DNA of 58,705 bases from contig CAJXJZ010000008.1 in the NCBI GenBank assembly GCA_913055745.1, positions 1-58,705 of the forward strand. The letters run 5' to 3'. Origin of the DNA: an uncultured bacterium. GTDB lineage: Bacteria > Hydrothermota > Hydrothermia > UBA1063 > CAJXJZ01. The notes under the pieces were generated by a model that was not told where the DNA came from, searched no databases, and saw only the letters and a program-made list of their open reading frames with translations. Below, in pieces: positions 8,594 to 16,684 of this stretch (its first letter is position 1; every line of letters begins with the position of its first letter). Both the position numbers and the translations under genes were made by a program.

Positions 8594-9433
8594 ATGGATG
8601 AAATAAAAACAAAATTGGTAAAAGTGAAGGATGTTGAAATTGGTGCAGGAAAGAAACTGGTACTTATTGCAGGCCCGTGTGTGATAGAAAATGAAAAACT
8701 TAATATGTATGTTGCAGAGGAACTTAAGAAAATAACAGAAAAACTCGGCATGGGTTTTATCTATAAATCATCTTACGCAAAGGACAATAGGTCAAGTGTC
8801 AAAAACTACTATGGGCCAGGATTAGAAAAGGGACTTAAAATCCTTGAAAAGATAAAAACTACCTTTGGGGTGCCTGTTTTGTCGGATGTTCATTATCCAG
8901 ATGAGGTGGATATGGCAAAGGATGTCCTTGATGTAATACAGATACCTGCGTTTTTGTCCATGCAGACAAAATTGGCGTTAAAGGTGGCAGAGACGAAAAA
9001 AGTGGTAAATGTTAAAAAAGCACAATTCCTCGCACCAGAGGATATAAGGCATGTTGTGGGAAAGTTGGAGTATGGGGGGGCAAAGGATATCTTACTTACA
9101 GAGCGTGGCACTGTGTTTGGATACCACAATCTTGTGGTTGATATGAGGTCATTCAGAACAATGCGAAAGACAGGTTATCCTGTTGTCTTTGATGTAACAC
9201 ACACGGTTAGGCGGTATGGTATTCCTTCGAGCAATCCAGAAGGTGGTTCTGTAGAGGATGTTCCAGGCCTTGCGAGGGCTGGCGTCGCAGCGGGTGTTGA
9301 TGCTATTTTTATTGAAACGCATCCAGAGCCCCATAAGGCATTATCCGATGCCTACAGTATGTTGCCCCTTTCAGAGATTGAAGACCTATTAAAGGTTTTA
9401 TTAGAGATAGACAGCATTGTAAAAGGCCTTTGA
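8594..9433 (+). CDS. kdsA: 3-deoxy-8-phosphooctulonate (Kdo-8-P) synthase
   Basis: KdsA condenses arabinose-5-phosphate and PEP to make Kdo-8-phosphate for lipopolysaccharide. The sequence matches the Aquifex-type enzyme: LIAGPCVIE, FIYKSSYAKDNRSS, GVPVLSDVH, IIQIPAFL-like VIQIPAFLSMQTKL, TERGTVFGYHNLVVDMRS and DVTHTVR. Cys29, the His of DVTHTV, the Glu of ETHPEP and the Asp of ALSDA are the four ligands of the metal-dependent class. These exclude the metal-free E. coli class and argue against DAHP synthase. GAGGGG precedes ATG 8594. It implies a diderm envelope with Kdo. Its stop directly abuts the stop of the convergent gene. Confidence 0.93.
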   Translation: MDEIKTKLVKVKDVEIGAGKKLVLIAGPCVIENEKLNMYVAEELKKITEKLGMGFIYKSSYAKDNRSSVKNYYGPGLEKGLKILEKIKTTFGVPVLSDVHYPDEVDMAKDVLDVIQIPAFLSMQTKLALKVAETKKVVNVKKAQFLAPEDIRHVVGKLEYGGAKDILLTERGTVFGYHNLVVDMRSFRTMRKTGYPVVFDVTHTVRRYGIPSSNPEGGSVEDVPGLARAGVAAGVDAIFIETHPEPHKALSDAYSMLPLSEIEDLLKVLLEIDSIVKGL

Positions 9434-10789
9434 TTATTTTTTCCTCATAGTAATTACTACTTTCTTCTTTTCCTCTTTACTTAGGGCAATGTATCTTGAT
9501 ATTGTTTTATACCCGTTTTTATGTACTCTTATTAGGTATGTTCCACTTTTCAGTTTAAGGTTTGTTGTACCCATTTTGTCTGTTTGAAAAGTCTTATTTA
9601 ATTCCACTATGTATACCTTTGCGTTCTGAACAGGTTGCTTGTTTTGGTCTTTCACCTTAATTACGAGCGTTCCAGAATCGCTTAAAGGCCTTTTCTCCAT
9701 AAATACAGTAAAGGATGTATCTCTTTTGATAGATATGTTGAGTGTTTTTGGTTTATATCCATTTTTACTAAACGTTAATGTGTATATCCCATGTTTAAGT
9801 GTGTCAATAGTAAAACTATTGTTTAATTTAAACCTTTTGATGAGTTTTCCTTTTCTAAAAATACTGAGATTTACATCATTTAAGACGGTGCTGTCCTTTT
9901 TATCCGCTACCTTTATGCCCATATGATAAAAACGTCTCAACAATAAAAAACGTGCCGCTTTTTCATTCCTTGGTTTGTATACCCTTTTGTAAGTTTTATT
10001 AGGGAACCAACTCTCTATAATTATGCCAAGTCCGTATTTATAGGCACTATTTAAAAGAAAAACACTGTTTTCTTGATTTGTGCTAACAAAGGGCCTCAAT
10101 ATAAAATAGGTGGTGAATGATGTGTTAAAAGATGAGATAAAGGTTATTCCACCCAAAAGGCTAAAGGCTTTCGGATGCACTTTACCGGATATACCAGGAT
10201 ATATTAGACCATGTGGGGTTAAAAAGAATCTTGTGCCATGTAAGTCGTAAAAAACTGTAGTAGAGAAATTGAGTGAATAACTTTGCATGCCATATATAGG
10301 ACCTTGATATGCAACTTGCGAGGATATTCCAATGTTTTTTGAGGTCCATTTATGATAAATACGAAGCCCTGGGGATGCTTTATGTGAAAGTGGGAGGCCA
10401 TTTATATCCAGACTGTCCTTCTTTGTAAAAAGGTATATGGGTATTTCAATATATGCTCCTATGCCCATGTCAGCCCTTTTTGTGATGGGGAAACCGAATT
10501 TTGTACCTATTTGTACAAGGTCAGGATTAAACCTATAAAGAGTGGTATCTGATTGAATATAGTAGAACCTTCCCTCAAAGTCTGTACCAAAAGAGGCATG
10601 CTGGTCAATGTTGTAATAAATGCCTGTATAACCTTCTACAAAATAGTATGTTGTATCTTGAGTCTTGTTGTAAAGGACAGAAATATTGGGAATGGTTAGC
10701 CCGATGCCTTTAAAATCATTGATAGGAGAGATATTAGTAGATCCGTACAAAGGACCAAACAATGATATTATAACCATTAAAATTGCCAT
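9434..10789 (-). CDS. Exported beta-barrel-like protein with C-terminal PEGA-like repeats
   Basis: I do not recognise the whole protein. ATG 10789 is chosen because AAAGGAG lies just upstream and it gives a clean signal peptide (MAILMVIISLFGPLYGS); a longer frame to 10912 has no ribosome site. Residues about 30-290 alternate polar and aromatic residues in short strands, as in outer-membrane barrels. Residues about 300-451 hold two PEGA or carboxypeptidase-regulatory-like repeats, each ending in a strand such as GIYTLTFSKNGYKP or GTYLIRVHKNGYKT. PEGA domains often bind or present at the surface. It may anchor surface layers. The stop touches the kdsA stop with no gap. Confidence 0.65.
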   Translation of the reverse strand: MAILMVIISLFGPLYGSTNISPINDFKGIGLTIPNISVLYNKTQDTTYYFVEGYTGIYYNIDQHASFGTDFEGRFYYIQSDTTLYRFNPDLVQIGTKFGFPITKRADMGIGAYIEIPIYLFTKKDSLDINGLPLSHKASPGLRIYHKWTSKNIGISSQVAYQGPIYGMQSYSLNFSTTVFYDLHGTRFFLTPHGLIYPGISGKVHPKAFSLLGGITFISSFNTSFTTYFILRPFVSTNQENSVFLLNSAYKYGLGIIIESWFPNKTYKRVYKPRNEKAARFLLLRRFYHMGIKVADKKDSTVLNDVNLSIFRKGKLIKRFKLNNSFTIDTLKHGIYTLTFSKNGYKPKTLNISIKRDTSFTVFMEKRPLSDSGTLVIKVKDQNKQPVQNAKVYIVELNKTFQTDKMGTTNLKLKSGTYLIRVHKNGYKTISRYIALSKEEKKKVVITMRKK

Positions 10790-10846
10790 TTTTGCTCCTT
10801 TTTTAAATTTTAAGGCATGTAAGATGGAGTGTAAAGCAGGTAGTGT

Positions 10847-10875
10847 TTGCATTAACAAAAAACATATCATATAAT
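10847..10875 (+). promoter_or_regulatory. Promoter of ispE operon, apparently leaderless
   Basis: TTGCAT (10847-10852), 17-bp spacer, perfect TATAAT (10870-10875). ATG 10884 begins 8 nt after the -10 box, where transcription should start, and no Shine-Dalgarno sequence fits. Confidence 0.75.
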
Positions 10876-10883
10876 TAAAATTG

Positions 10884-11690
10884 ATGAAGTATCTTGCTCC
10901 TGGGAAAATCAATCTTGGTCTCTGGGTTATAAGAAAAAGGGATGATACATATCATGATATTGTTACTGTATTTCACAAAATACCGCTTTATGATGAGATT
11001 ATAGTTGAAGAAGCGAGTGATTTTAAAATATCTTGTGATATGTGTCCTGAAAGCAAAGAAAACTCTGTTTATCGTGCATATAAATTATTGCGTGATAAGA
11101 CGGGAAAAGATATAAATCTTTCAGTAAAAATAAAGAAAAAGATCCCCAGCAAGGCAGGGCTTGGAGGTGGTTCCTCAGATGCGGCAACATTTATCAAGGC
11201 GGCAAACGAGATATTGTCCTTGGGCCTATCTCAAGAAGAGATGATGGATATTGGAAAGAATGTAGGTGCAGATGTGCCTTTCTTTATCCTTCGCGAAAAT
11301 GCGGCCATAGGAGAAGGACTGGGGGATAAATTATTGCCATTTCACTCACATCTTGCGGGCCTTTTAGAGATATACAGACCTTCTTTTGGCATATCTACAG
11401 GTTGGGCTTATTCTATGATAGACGCCTTATCTATTTATACGCCTTATAAAAAAGCAATAAAAAAGGCTCTTTTAATTATGGACGATCTTAAGAGGGGTAA
11501 AGTTTCTAAGGTAATTGAAAATGTTTTTGAAAAGATAGTTGTTGAGCAACACGAAGAATTACAGGAATATAAAAAAGATGCACTTATGAAGGGTGCATCA
11601 CTCTCACTTTTATCAGGTTCTGGTTCCTGTATGTTTTCCATTTATCCCAAAGACAATGTTTTAAGGATAAGATACATTGAAGATATATGA
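10884..11690 (+). CDS. ispE: 4-diphosphocytidyl-2-C-methyl-D-erythritol kinase
   Basis: IspE phosphorylates CDP-ME in the MEP isoprenoid pathway. It is a GHMP kinase with the substrate-binding start APGKINLGLWVIRKRDDTYHDI and the ATP loop SKAGLGGGSSDAAT near residues 90-105. The third motif near the end is LLSGSGSCMF. The 268 residues are slightly short for the family but all motifs are present. ATG 10884 is preferred over the in-frame TTG at 10881. It lies 8 nt after a strong -10 box and probably starts a leaderless message. It heads a nine-gene operon; its stop overlaps the next start by 4 nt. Confidence 0.93.
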   Translation: MKYLAPGKINLGLWVIRKRDDTYHDIVTVFHKIPLYDEIIVEEASDFKISCDMCPESKENSVYRAYKLLRDKTGKDINLSVKIKKKIPSKAGLGGGSSDAATFIKAANEILSLGLSQEEMMDIGKNVGADVPFFILRENAAIGEGLGDKLLPFHSHLAGLLEIYRPSFGISTGWAYSMIDALSIYTPYKKAIKKALLIMDDLKRGKVSKVIENVFEKIVVEQHEELQEYKKDALMKGASLSLLSGSGSCMFSIYPKDNVLRIRYIEDI

Positions 11691-14600
11691 GTGAGATGAT
11701 TGTTCGTGACCCGCTAACTGGTGTCTTCGTGCGTAAGGTTTTTGAGGAAATGGTACGCGTTGAGATAGAAAAATTCAAAAGATATGGAGTAAAGTTTTCT
11801 CTCATACTTTTGGACCTGGATCATTTTAAAGCAGTAAATGATACACTTGGCCACAAAATTGGAGATAAAGTTCTGGTAGAAGTTGTTAAAAGGTTAAAAG
11901 GTCTTTTGAGAGAGTCAGATGTTATAGGGCGATGGGGTGGAGACGAATTTGTTGTTCTTTTGCCATACACAGATGAGAAGAGTGCCATGAGGGTTGCAAA
12001 AAGGATAACAGAAACCCTTGAAGTTAAGGTTCAGGACCTTACTGTTAGCATCTCATGTGCTTTTGTAACACCCCATTATGGCAAAGAAATCTCTTATAAT
12101 AATCTCTTTGCTACACTTGATGAACTGCTTTACAGAGCAAAGAGACATGGTCGTAAAAGGGTTGGGAATCTACTTGATATAAAGGATAGAATTATCATAC
12201 CCTCTTATAAATTCGTTGGGAGAGAAATGGAGTATAATTTGCTTTATAAATCTTTGATTGATATGAAATCACGCGTTGTAATTGTAAGTGGAGAGACGGG
12301 TATAGGAAAATCGCGTCTTGTATCAGAGTTCTTGCAGAAAGAACGTTTACCTTTTATAAAAACACGCACTTTTGGGCCAACATTGGGGGTTCCACTTTTT
12401 TCTATAAAAAACCTATTTGTTTCTCTTTATAGGGACAATAGAGAATTGTTTACGAAAATCGTTGAGGAGTTCACTGAAGAGGAGAGGGCCATTGTAGGGA
12501 TTTTTATTCCTTCCTTTTATCAAAAGGATATAAAAGATGAGGGTTTTAAGGAGTTCTTCCTCTCAAAAATAGCAGACTTGTTGATGCGTGTCTTTGAAAA
12601 ATATGAGATTGAGATATTGGTAGTTGATGACATTCAATGGGAAAGCAGGGAAAGTTTTGAGGTTTTGAAAAACATCGTTTTTTCAAGTAATGGTATTCGC
12701 TTAGTTGCCACACTGAGAGAAGAGGAAAAAGGGCATATATACCAGTTTTTAGCAAAATGGCAGATGCCATATGATGAAATTGCCATAAAAGGATTAAAAA
12801 GAGAACACACTAAAGAACTTCTTTTACAAATACTTGGAACAGAGATAGATGAAAATCTTTTGGATTATGTTTACCGTTATTCAGGTGGTAACCCTTTTTA
12901 TATAGAAGAGATAGCATCTTATCTTGCCCAAAAGGGGTTTTTGCGAGAGCAGGATGAGATAATATTCCTTGATAAGGTTCCAAAAACATTACCTTCTTCA
13001 TTGGAAGACATCACATCATACAAACTCCGAAATTTTGACCAGGATGAACTTAAGATTATTCAATTTTTGGCAGTATATCATAACCCTGTAAGTAAAGAAA
13101 CGCTTTCTACTATTTTGGAAAGAGAAGTATCATTTATCAGTGGGGTATTGGATAAAGCAAAAAATGTTGGTATTATAAATAAATCGAACAACATGGTCTT
13201 TATTCCAATAGAGTCTGTGAGGATGATTATTGTAAAGAATATACCTTTGGGTACTTACAGGTACTATCATAAACTTTCTGCCAGAATAAAGGAGAAAATT
13301 TTTGATAAAACAGGTATAGAGCCATTTGAACTCTATGAGCATTTTAAAGAGGCAGGGGAAACGGAAAAAATGGTTATTTGGGCAATAAAGTCAGGGGAGG
13401 AAGCACAACGAAGGTTCTCACCTGATGTCGCATTTAATTATTATAAAGAGGCATTTTTTAATGCAAAAGATGATAAACTTAAAAAGGATGCACTTTTGGG
13501 TATGATAAGAAATGGCCGTATCGCGGGAAGAATAAGAGATACTATTCAGGTTGTTGAGAAATACGGAGAAAAATTCCTTGAGGATTATCTGTATAATTTC
13601 TATCTTGGAAGTATGTATGAACATGCGGGAAAGTTAGAAGAAGCACTTTTGCTATTAAATAAGGCAAAAAAGAAGGCACCTTGTAATGAATTTAGGGCAG
13701 AGTGTATGTTTGAAATATCCTGGGTTTACAGAAAGCAGGGTAAATTGGGTGATTGTATAAAACAGTTGGAGCAGATTTTGAGTATGGATATATCTTCTCG
13801 CATGCGAACTGTTGTACTTAGCCTTTACGGTGGTGTATTGCTTGAGAGTGGAGATGTTAAAAAGGCAGAGGGTATACTCAGGGAAGTTATTTCCTCTGCG
13901 GAAAAAACACATACAGAGTACAGAATAACCAGCGCATATATTAATTATGCCTTGCTAAAGGCTGAAACAATGGACTTTTCTGAAGCAGAAAAGTACTATA
14001 AAAAAGCCATTGAAATAATAGAAAAAAATGGTGAAAAAGGAAAACTGTTAACTGCTTTTAATAATCTTGGTACTCTGTACCTTACCACATTAAGGCTTGA
14101 AGAGGCAGAAATGTATTATATGCGTGGCCTTGACATAGCTAGAGAGACAGGCAATCATAGTCTTGAAGTAATTATTCTTAACAATCTTGGAAGCACAATG
14201 CGTGAGAGGGGTCTTTACAAAGAAGCCTATGATTTTTACATGAAAACTATGCAAAAGGCCCAAGAATACGGGTATAGGGAGTGGGTAAGTCATTCCATGT
14301 CAAATATTCTTATAACTTACGCAAATTTTGATAAAGGCTTAAAGATCAAAGAAGACCTCCCTTTGGAACTTGAGGATATATTGATGTATTTGGATGTCCC
14401 GAATGAGAAGGCATACGGATATATTGCCCTGATGGAATACTATATAAGTATAGGTAAGTTTGAAAAAGTTAGAAAATATATAAAGGCATTTAAAAAACTT
14501 CCAGCATTTGTAAAAGAGCAATATCTTTTGAATTATGATTTTGCTATGGCAAGATTTTACGAATCTCTGGGAAATAGAAGAATGAGCGATTATTATATGA

Positions 14601-14800
14601 AAAAGGTTGAACAATTTACCATTAGCATAGATGATATGCGAACAAAAGCTGAACTTTATAGAAACCTGGGCGATTGGTATTTTGAACATAATAGACTAAG
14701 AAAAGCGAAGCCCATGTATAAAAAGGCATTTGAACTTAAAAGATATCTTTCAAAAGAGGCCCTCAAGTTATTGGAAAACAGGATGGAGGAGATAGAATGA
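11687..14800 (+). CDS. Diguanylate cyclase fused to AAA-type ATPase and TPR repeats
   Basis: A 1037-residue cytoplasmic signalling protein. Residues 1-165 are a GGDEF domain with an intact active site GGDEF (84-88), the metal site DLDHFK and a complete allosteric I-site RESD (75-78). It should make and sense c-di-GMP. Residues about 185-480 are an AAA/STAND-type ATPase with Walker A GETGIGKS (202-209) and Walker B ILVVDDIQW. Residues about 530-1030 are TPR-like helical repeats (for example LNNLGSTMRERGLYKEA). The ATPase-TPR part resembles the tails of MalT-like or multi-domain adenylate cyclase regulators. No transmembrane segment or phosphoacceptor domain is seen, so the input is unknown. 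It overlaps both neighbours by 4 nt. Confidence 0.85.
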   Translation: MSEMIVRDPLTGVFVRKVFEEMVRVEIEKFKRYGVKFSLILLDLDHFKAVNDTLGHKIGDKVLVEVVKRLKGLLRESDVIGRWGGDEFVVLLPYTDEKSAMRVAKRITETLEVKVQDLTVSISCAFVTPHYGKEISYNNLFATLDELLYRAKRHGRKRVGNLLDIKDRIIIPSYKFVGREMEYNLLYKSLIDMKSRVVIVSGETGIGKSRLVSEFLQKERLPFIKTRTFGPTLGVPLFSIKNLFVSLYRDNRELFTKIVEEFTEEERAIVGIFIPSFYQKDIKDEGFKEFFLSKIADLLMRVFEKYEIEILVVDDIQWESRESFEVLKNIVFSSNGIRLVATLREEEKGHIYQFLAKWQMPYDEIAIKGLKREHTKELLLQILGTEIDENLLDYVYRYSGGNPFYIEEIASYLAQKGFLREQDEIIFLDKVPKTLPSSLEDITSYKLRNFDQDELKIIQFLAVYHNPVSKETLSTILEREVSFISGVLDKAKNVGIINKSNNMVFIPIESVRMIIVKNIPLGTYRYYHKLSARIKEKIFDKTGIEPFELYEHFKEAGETEKMVIWAIKSGEEAQRRFSPDVAFNYYKEAFFNAKDDKLKKDALLGMIRNGRIAGRIRDTIQVVEKYGEKFLEDYLYNFYLGSMYEHAGKLEEALLLLNKAKKKAPCNEFRAECMFEISWVYRKQGKLGDCIKQLEQILSMDISSRMRTVVLSLYGGVLLESGDVKKAEGILREVISSAEKTHTEYRITSAYINYALLKAETMDFSEAEKYYKKAIEIIEKNGEKGKLLTAFNNLGTLYLTTLRLEEAEMYYMRGLDIARETGNHSLEVIILNNLGSTMRERGLYKEAYDFYMKTMQKAQEYGYREWVSHSMSNILITYANFDKGLKIKEDLPLELEDILMYLDVPNEKAYGYIALMEYYISIGKFEKVRKYIKAFKKLPAFVKEQYLLNYDFAMARFYESLGNRRMSDYYMKKVEQFTISIDDMRTKAELYRNLGDWYFEHNRLRKAKPMYKKAFELKRYLSKEALKLLENRMEEIE

Positions 14801-15348
14801 AAATAGCAGAAGGCATGCCTAAAACATATTATCATTATCCAAGAATAGTTGCAATTGCAGGTATAAGTTTGGGTAGGGAAGTTAATTTTATTCCCCTTGT
14901 CTGGCATACAGGACTTTCCTTTTCTCCACCACTTTATGGTATTTCTATCTCTCCAAAGAGATATTCCTATGAACTTGTGCTAAAAAGTGGGGAGTTTTCT
15001 GTAAATTTTGTTGAGTATAAGTACAGGCATATAGTAGAGCGTATGGGAAGCGTATCCGGCAGGGACATAGATAAGGCAAAACTCTTAGGATTAAACTTTA
15101 AAAAAGGCGTGAAAACAAATGCGCCTTTGCTTGATATCTCTTATATCGTGCATGAATGTGAACTTATAGAACACTATAAATTGGGAGACCATACGCTTTT
15201 CGTAGGCCTTGTTAAGGCAACGCATTACAAAGAAGATTATTTTGATGACAAAACAATGCTTAAGGTAGAGAGTATTTCACCTTTATTGTATCTTGGCAGG
15301 CATGTGTATATAACAGTGGACCCAGAAAGTAAAAGTGCTGAAGGATAG
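14797..15348 (+). CDS. Flavin reductase-like FMN-binding protein
   Basis: The 183 residues fit the flavin reductase-like domain family (PF01613): a split-barrel start with PRIVAIAGISLGREVNFIPLVWHTGLSFSPP, followed by GISISPKRYSYELVLKSGEFSVNF, the usual FMN-binding region. Members are NAD(P)H:flavin oxidoreductases or small flavoproteins. The residues that would fix the electron donor cannot be judged by eye. It overlaps the GGDEF gene by 4 nt and comEC by 14 nt. The operon also carries apbE, another flavin gene. Confidence 0.75.
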   Translation: MKIAEGMPKTYYHYPRIVAIAGISLGREVNFIPLVWHTGLSFSPPLYGISISPKRYSYELVLKSGEFSVNFVEYKYRHIVERMGSVSGRDIDKAKLLGLNFKKGVKTNAPLLDISYIVHECELIEHYKLGDHTLFVGLVKATHYKEDYFDDKTMLKVESISPLLYLGRHVYITVDPESKSAEG

Positions 15349-16684
15349 ATTAAAACTCTATAAATACCCTGTATTTTTTGTTTTTCTTTCCTTCTGGTTT
15401 GGCATATTTGCCTCTTTATGGGGCATGTATTCGGTTGTGGGATTTGTTTTTGGTGCTATACTTCTAAGATACATTTTTGGGAGTGATTTTTTGTATACAT
15501 TCTTGTTTTTCATAGCAGGTTATCTTTATATGACAGCAATGCCTAAATATAAACAAAACTATGGCAGGGTAGTGGCAAAGTGTACTGTTATGAGAAAGGG
15601 TTTAGTAAAGGTAGATTCTATTATTGTAGGTGATAAAACCTTAAAAGGTAAAGAACTTAGAATATGGCATCTTTCAGGATTGGAACGCGGTGATATTATT
15701 TTGTCTATGATGAATGTCAAAAAACAAGGCTTTGCTTTAGTTGGAGACCCAATAAAGATAAAAAAGACTGGTTCAAAAGATGGTTTTATCTATAAAATGA
15801 ACAGATTTTTAAAAGAAAAGATAGAAGAACTCTCAGATAGGGAAGAGATTAGGGGATTTATATTGGGTGTTCTTATAGGGTATAGGGATTTTATCTCAAG
15901 AGATTTAATGGATGATTTTAAAAGAACATCAACCATGCATATACTTGCACTCTCCGGACTTCATATAGGCATACTCATATCGCTTTTTTATATGCTCTTT
16001 ATTCCACTGCTCGGTCATAGAAATAGGGCATATTTAATCTCCTTGAGTTTAGTGTTTTTATATATGGAAATTGTTGGTGTCACACCCTCTATCTTGAGGG
16101 CTTACATAGTATTTTTTGTTATGGTGATCACAAGTCTTTTAAGGAGAAAAACCTCTTTTTTCAATGTAATAGGGATTTCAGGTCTTTTTAGCCTTATTTT
16201 ATGGCCCTCTTGGGCATTTTCTTACAGTTTTATGCTAAGTTATCTTGCCATCTTTGGTCTTGTTTATTATAACCAGGTCCTGGGCATTAAAAACAAATAT
16301 CTTGGCGTTTTGATTGCATCTCTTGGTGCCATACTTTTTACGCTTCCTATAACCTCATATCTCTCAGGATACATTCCCTTATTGGGTTTCTTGTTTAATA
16401 TCGTTGTTATTCCACTTTTTACCATTTGTATGTGGCTCCTTTTTGGCGTATTAATAATTTATATTGCATTCCCACCTATGTCATCACTTTTGATAGGGTT
16501 TACAAACGCTATCCAGGGTACATTCCTTGAGGTAATACATGTATTTTCTAAAATTTCACCAGTTTTACATATAAAGATGCAGGAACCTTCTTCTTTTGTG
16601 TTTTACTACCTTGTAATACTTATAATTCCCGTTATAATTACTATGCTAAAAGAGCGCATGGGAGGTGTATATGAGAGCAGTTGA
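15335..16684 (+). CDS. comEC: ComEC/Rec2-type DNA uptake channel, short form
   Basis: An integral membrane protein of 449 residues. The N-terminus has two or three hydrophobic segments and a small soluble domain. The Competence domain follows with the signature MHILALSGLHIGILISLFY and about seven further segments. In transformable bacteria ComEC carries single-stranded DNA across the inner membrane. The C-terminal metallo-beta-lactamase-like domain of full-length ComEC (usually 700 residues or more) is absent, as in some other lineages. The start is GTG 15335 inside the preceding gene. No other competence gene is in the window. Confidence 0.85.
   Translation: MLKDRLKLYKYPVFFVFLSFWFGIFASLWGMYSVVGFVFGAILLRYIFGSDFLYTFLFFIAGYLYMTAMPKYKQNYGRVVAKCTVMRKGLVKVDSIIVGDKTLKGKELRIWHLSGLERGDIILSMMNVKKQGFALVGDPIKIKKTGSKDGFIYKMNRFLKEKIEELSDREEIRGFILGVLIGYRDFISRDLMDDFKRTSTMHILALSGLHIGILISLFYMLFIPLLGHRNRAYLISLSLVFLYMEIVGVTPSILRAYIVFFVMVITSLLRRKTSFFNVIGISGLFSLILWPSWAFSYSFMLSYLAIFGLVYYNQVLGIKNKYLGVLIASLGAILFTLPITSYLSGYIPLLGFLFNIVVIPLFTICMWLLFGVLIIYIAFPPMSSLLIGFTNAIQGTFLEVIHVFSKISPVLHIKMQEPSSFVFYYLVILIIPVIITMLKERMGGVYESS

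Noticed and set aside
8594-9433. DAHP synthase instead of KdsA
   Set aside because: The FKSS-like, TERGTVFGYHNL and DVTHTV stretches and the four metal ligands match metal-dependent KdsA; DAHP synthase features are missing.
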